Shown here: one piece after another, positions 42,701 to 43,626 of the stretch | Numbering within the stretch: position 1 is the stretch's first letter | Layout: the number at the start of each line of letters is the position of its first letter | Origin: Acidovorax sp. | GTDB taxonomy: Bacteria > Pseudomonadota > Gammaproteobacteria > Burkholderiales > Burkholderiaceae_C | Direction of reading: 5' to 3' | DNA length: 43,626 bases | Assembly: GCA_024711405.1 (NCBI GenBank) | Contig: JANJSZ010000080.1 | Location: forward strand, 1 to 43,626 | Translations under genes and position numbers: made by a program | Notes under the pieces: generated by a model | What the model was told of the DNA's origin: nothing | The model's input: only the letters and a program-made list of their open reading frames with translations | Databases searched by the model: none

Positions 42701-42961
42701 GACGCCCTGGCCACCAACGAATCAGCCGTTCGAGAGCTCACCGACGAAACCCTCAAGAAGATTGCCCATGAGCTGACCGAGAACCTGCGCCAGAACCTGA
42801 CGGTGGATTGGTCAGAACGTGAGAGCGTCAGGGCCAAGCTGCGACTGATGGTCAAGCGGGTCTTGCGCAAGTACAAGTACCCGCCAGACTTGCAGGAAGA
42901 GGCGGTGGACTTGGTGCTGCGGCAAGCGCAGGTGTTTGGAGACAACTGGGGCAGCACCTAG
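39710..42961 (+). CDS. hsdR: Type I restriction endonuclease subunit R
   Basis: 1083 aa from ATG 39710 (GGGAGAAAG upstream). The N-terminal nuclease domain carries [18 protein letters not shown] (PD-(D/E)xK type). The motor has Walker [10 protein letters not shown]-like [16 protein letters not shown] in [11 protein letters not shown], motif III GFTGTPV and motif [22 protein letters not shown]. The C-terminus is helical and assembles with M2S. Between [10 protein letters not shown] and [10 protein letters not shown] about 60 residues occur where I recall roughly 15-20; this extra stretch contains a palindromic repeat translated in frame (40990-41053). Confidence 0.95.
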   Translation: MTEDQLERDTLAWLQDVGYTHRRGPDIAFDGATPERTDYRQVLLVQRLREAMARLNPGVPAAAREDALKQVLDLGTPSLLQANRAFHKLLVGGVPVQYQRDGETIGDFVRLVDWAQPGHNEWWAVNQFTIKGPHKTRRPDIILFVNGLPLVLLELKNPADENASIWKALDQIETYKEQIAEVFQYNEVLVISDGTEALMGSLSADAERFMAWRTIDGVAVDPLGPFQELQTLVRGVLAPAYLLDYLRYFVLFEDDGQLVKKIAGYHQFHAVRAAIGEVVAASRPGGTRKGGVVWHTQGSGKSITMTCFAARVMQEPAMENPTIVVITDRNDLDGQLFGVFSLAQDLLREQPVQALTRPDLRAKLAHRPSGGIIFATIQKFMPGEDEDSFPVLSDRSNIVVIADEAHRTQYGFKATLKTRKRNFEQNMPASLDGQAQEATKSIAASDAGSSALPAHFEPPPYHLGVDANLQATWQAGYAQHLRDALPNATFVGFTGTPVSSADHNTRAVFGDYIHVYDMQQAKEDGATVAIYYESRLAKLRLKQEDLPAIDDEVDELAEDEEESTQARLKSRWAALEKIVGAEPRVASVAADLVEHFEERSTTQTGKAMVVAMSREICVHLYNEITKLRPDWHDPDPEKGAIKIVMTGSASDKALLRPHIYDGKVKKRLEKRFKDPADPLRLVIVRDMWLTGFDAPCVHTLYVDKPMKGHNLMQAIARVNRVFKGKQGGLVVDYIGIGNELKAAMKEYTASKGRGTPTVDAREAYSVLMEKLDVLQSMLHGCDTSDFLTGGHQTLARAANHILGLREEGGKDGKRRFADTTLALTQAFSLCCTLDEAKAVREEVAFMQAVKVILTKRDITAKKRTDEQRDEAIRQIISNAVVSDQVVDIFDAVGLDKPNIGLLDDEFLAQVKNLPEKNLAVELLERLLEGEIKSRFGSNVVQEKKFSDLLGNVIKRYQNRSIETAQVMEELVDMAKKFREAASRGEQLGLTEDEVRFYDALATNESAVRELTDETLKKIAHELTENLRQNLTVDWSERESVRAKLRLMVKRVLRKYKYPPDLQEEAVDLVLRQAQVFGDNWGST
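40990..41053 (+). repeat. Palindromic interspersed repeat embedded in hsdR
   Basis: The outer arms are GCCTGCGTCGC (40990-41000) and GCGATGCAGGC (41043-41053), with one mismatch. An inner CGCTTG-ATGGG-CAAGCG stem and AGCTA/TAGCT arms are nested inside. It resembles a short mobile repeat common between genes of Comamonadaceae, recalled from memory. Here it is read through as protein. Confidence 0.7.
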
Positions 42962-43027
42962 CCGGACTCCGGGGCGAACCGACGCGCCAATATTGATGAG
43001 CACTTCGCTCAGGGATTCTTGGTACGG

Positions 43028-43061
43028 GCGTGTCCGAATTTTTGTGTAAACGGTTCGGACT
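43028..43061. repeat. Probable terminal region of the IS256-family element
   Basis: GCGTGTCCGAATTTTTGTGTAA lies just outside the transposase stop, as IS256-family terminal repeats do. GTCCGAA (43032-43038) and TTCGGAC (43054-43060) also form a 7-bp inverted repeat. The other IS end is outside the window, so the terminus cannot be confirmed. Confidence 0.5.
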
Positions 43062-43626
43062 TCAGTTGACGGAGATGCGGTCTCCGAACTGAATGGTAAA
43101 GCGGGTCAGCGCAGCCTTCCAATCCCGGATGGGCATGGTCCACTTCTGGCTGATGTTGCGCAGGGCCAAGTAGAACAGCTTGGTTAGCGCCTCATCGCTG
43201 GGGAATGAGCCCCGGTTCTTGGTCAGCTTCCTCAGGCCCATGTTCACCGACTCGATGGCGTTCGTCGTGTAGATGACCTTTCGGATTTCCGCCGGGTAGT
43301 CAAAGAACGGCGTCAGCCGGCTCCAGTTCCTGCGCCAGGACTGGCCAATGGGCAGGTAGTCCGAGTCCCACTTGGCTTCGAACTCGCCCAGGCGCAGCTC
43401 GGCCTCTTCGGCGGTGGCAGCCTGGTAGATGTGGCGCAGGTCCGCCGCAACATCTTTTCTGCGCTTCCACGAGACGTAGTTCAGGCTGTGGCGCACCATG
43501 TGCACGATGCACAGCTGCACCACCGCCTTGGGGAACACCGCCTCGATGGCTTGCGGGAAACCTTTGAGCCCATCCACACAGGCAATGAAGATGTCCTGCA
43601 CGCCCCGGTTGCGCAATTCGGTGACG
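43062..43626 (-). CDS. IS256-family (Mutator-type) transposase, C-terminal part
   Basis: About 188 residues are visible; the frame stays open to the window edge, reading VTELRNRGVQDIFIACVDGL at the border, so the N-terminus is missing. The catalytic Asp in CVDGLKGFPQAI and Glu in TTNAIESVNMGLRK fit the DDE set of IS256 transposases. QLCIVHMVRHSLNYVSWKRR lies in between. It adjoins the type I RM locus, consistent with a mobile island. Confidence 0.95.
   Translation of the reverse strand, partial: VTELRNRGVQDIFIACVDGLKGFPQAIEAVFPKAVVQLCIVHMVRHSLNYVSWKRRKDVAADLRHIYQAATAEEAELRLGEFEAKWDSDYLPIGQSWRRNWSRLTPFFDYPAEIRKVIYTTNAIESVNMGLRKLTKNRGSFPSDEALTKLFYLALRNISQKWTMPIRDWKAALTRFTIQFGDRISVN

Overview
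The window looks like chromosomal DNA of a GC-rich betaproteobacterium, most likely family Comamonadaceae (Acidovorax/Alicycliphilus-like). This rests on the ribosomal protein sequences, the betaproteobacterial style of the acyl-CoA/Liv-transporter cluster, and a short interspersed repeat I recognise from that family. No species is claimed.

Layout. (1) 1-2904: the 3' end of a carbohydrate ABC transporter binding protein (GlpV-like), then glpD, i.e. the tail of a glycerol/glycerol-3-phosphate uptake and oxidation locus. (2) 2913-12059: a strong promoter and structured leader, then an spc-alpha ribosomal operon that starts at rplN: rplN-rplX-rplE-rpsN-rpsH-rplF-rplR-rpsE-rpmD-rplO-secY-rpmJ-rpsM-rpsK-rpsD-rpoA-rplQ. 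An initiator tRNA-fMet and an intrinsic terminator follow. The S10 genes are not upstream, and infA is missing from its usual place between secY and rpmJ. (3) 12535-28039: an accessory catabolic cluster. A leftward arm (enoyl-CoA hydratase, PaaK-like ligase, metallo-beta-lactamase-fold hydrolase) diverges from a rightward arm: alpha-methylacyl-CoA racemase, SCPx-like thiolase, HSD10-like dehydrogenase, LivG, acyl-CoA ligase, LivH, LivM, LivK, LivF, acyl-CoA dehydrogenase, TetR regulator. Together they read as uptake, CoA activation, epimerisation and beta-oxidation of a branched carboxylic acid. Matching 18-bp palindromes lie in both key promoter regions and are good candidates for the TetR operator.

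(4) 28352-34526: start of a genomic island. A divergent XRE repressor/AlpA-like pair faces a conspicuous inverted-repeat operator, followed by a tyrosine recombinase. Then comes a five-gene module of mostly unrecognised proteins: two paralogous ~200-aa proteins, a 128-aa protein, an 84-aa membrane protein, and a 651-aa protein that joins a Clp-type AAA+ ATPase to an FtsH-like M41 zinc protease without an FtsH membrane anchor. This is the best candidate in the window for an undescribed system. (5) 34697-42961: a type I restriction-modification operon, hsdM-hsdS-(three accessory genes)-hsdR. The accessory genes, two of them overlapping their upstream neighbour, are a possible HEPN-like protein, a DUF3800 protein and a possible RNase-fold protein. 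hsdR carries an in-frame palindromic repeat between helicase motifs. (6) 43028-43626: the 3' end of an IS256-family transposase running off the right edge.

All calls come from reading the sequence and remembered family motifs. No database search was run.
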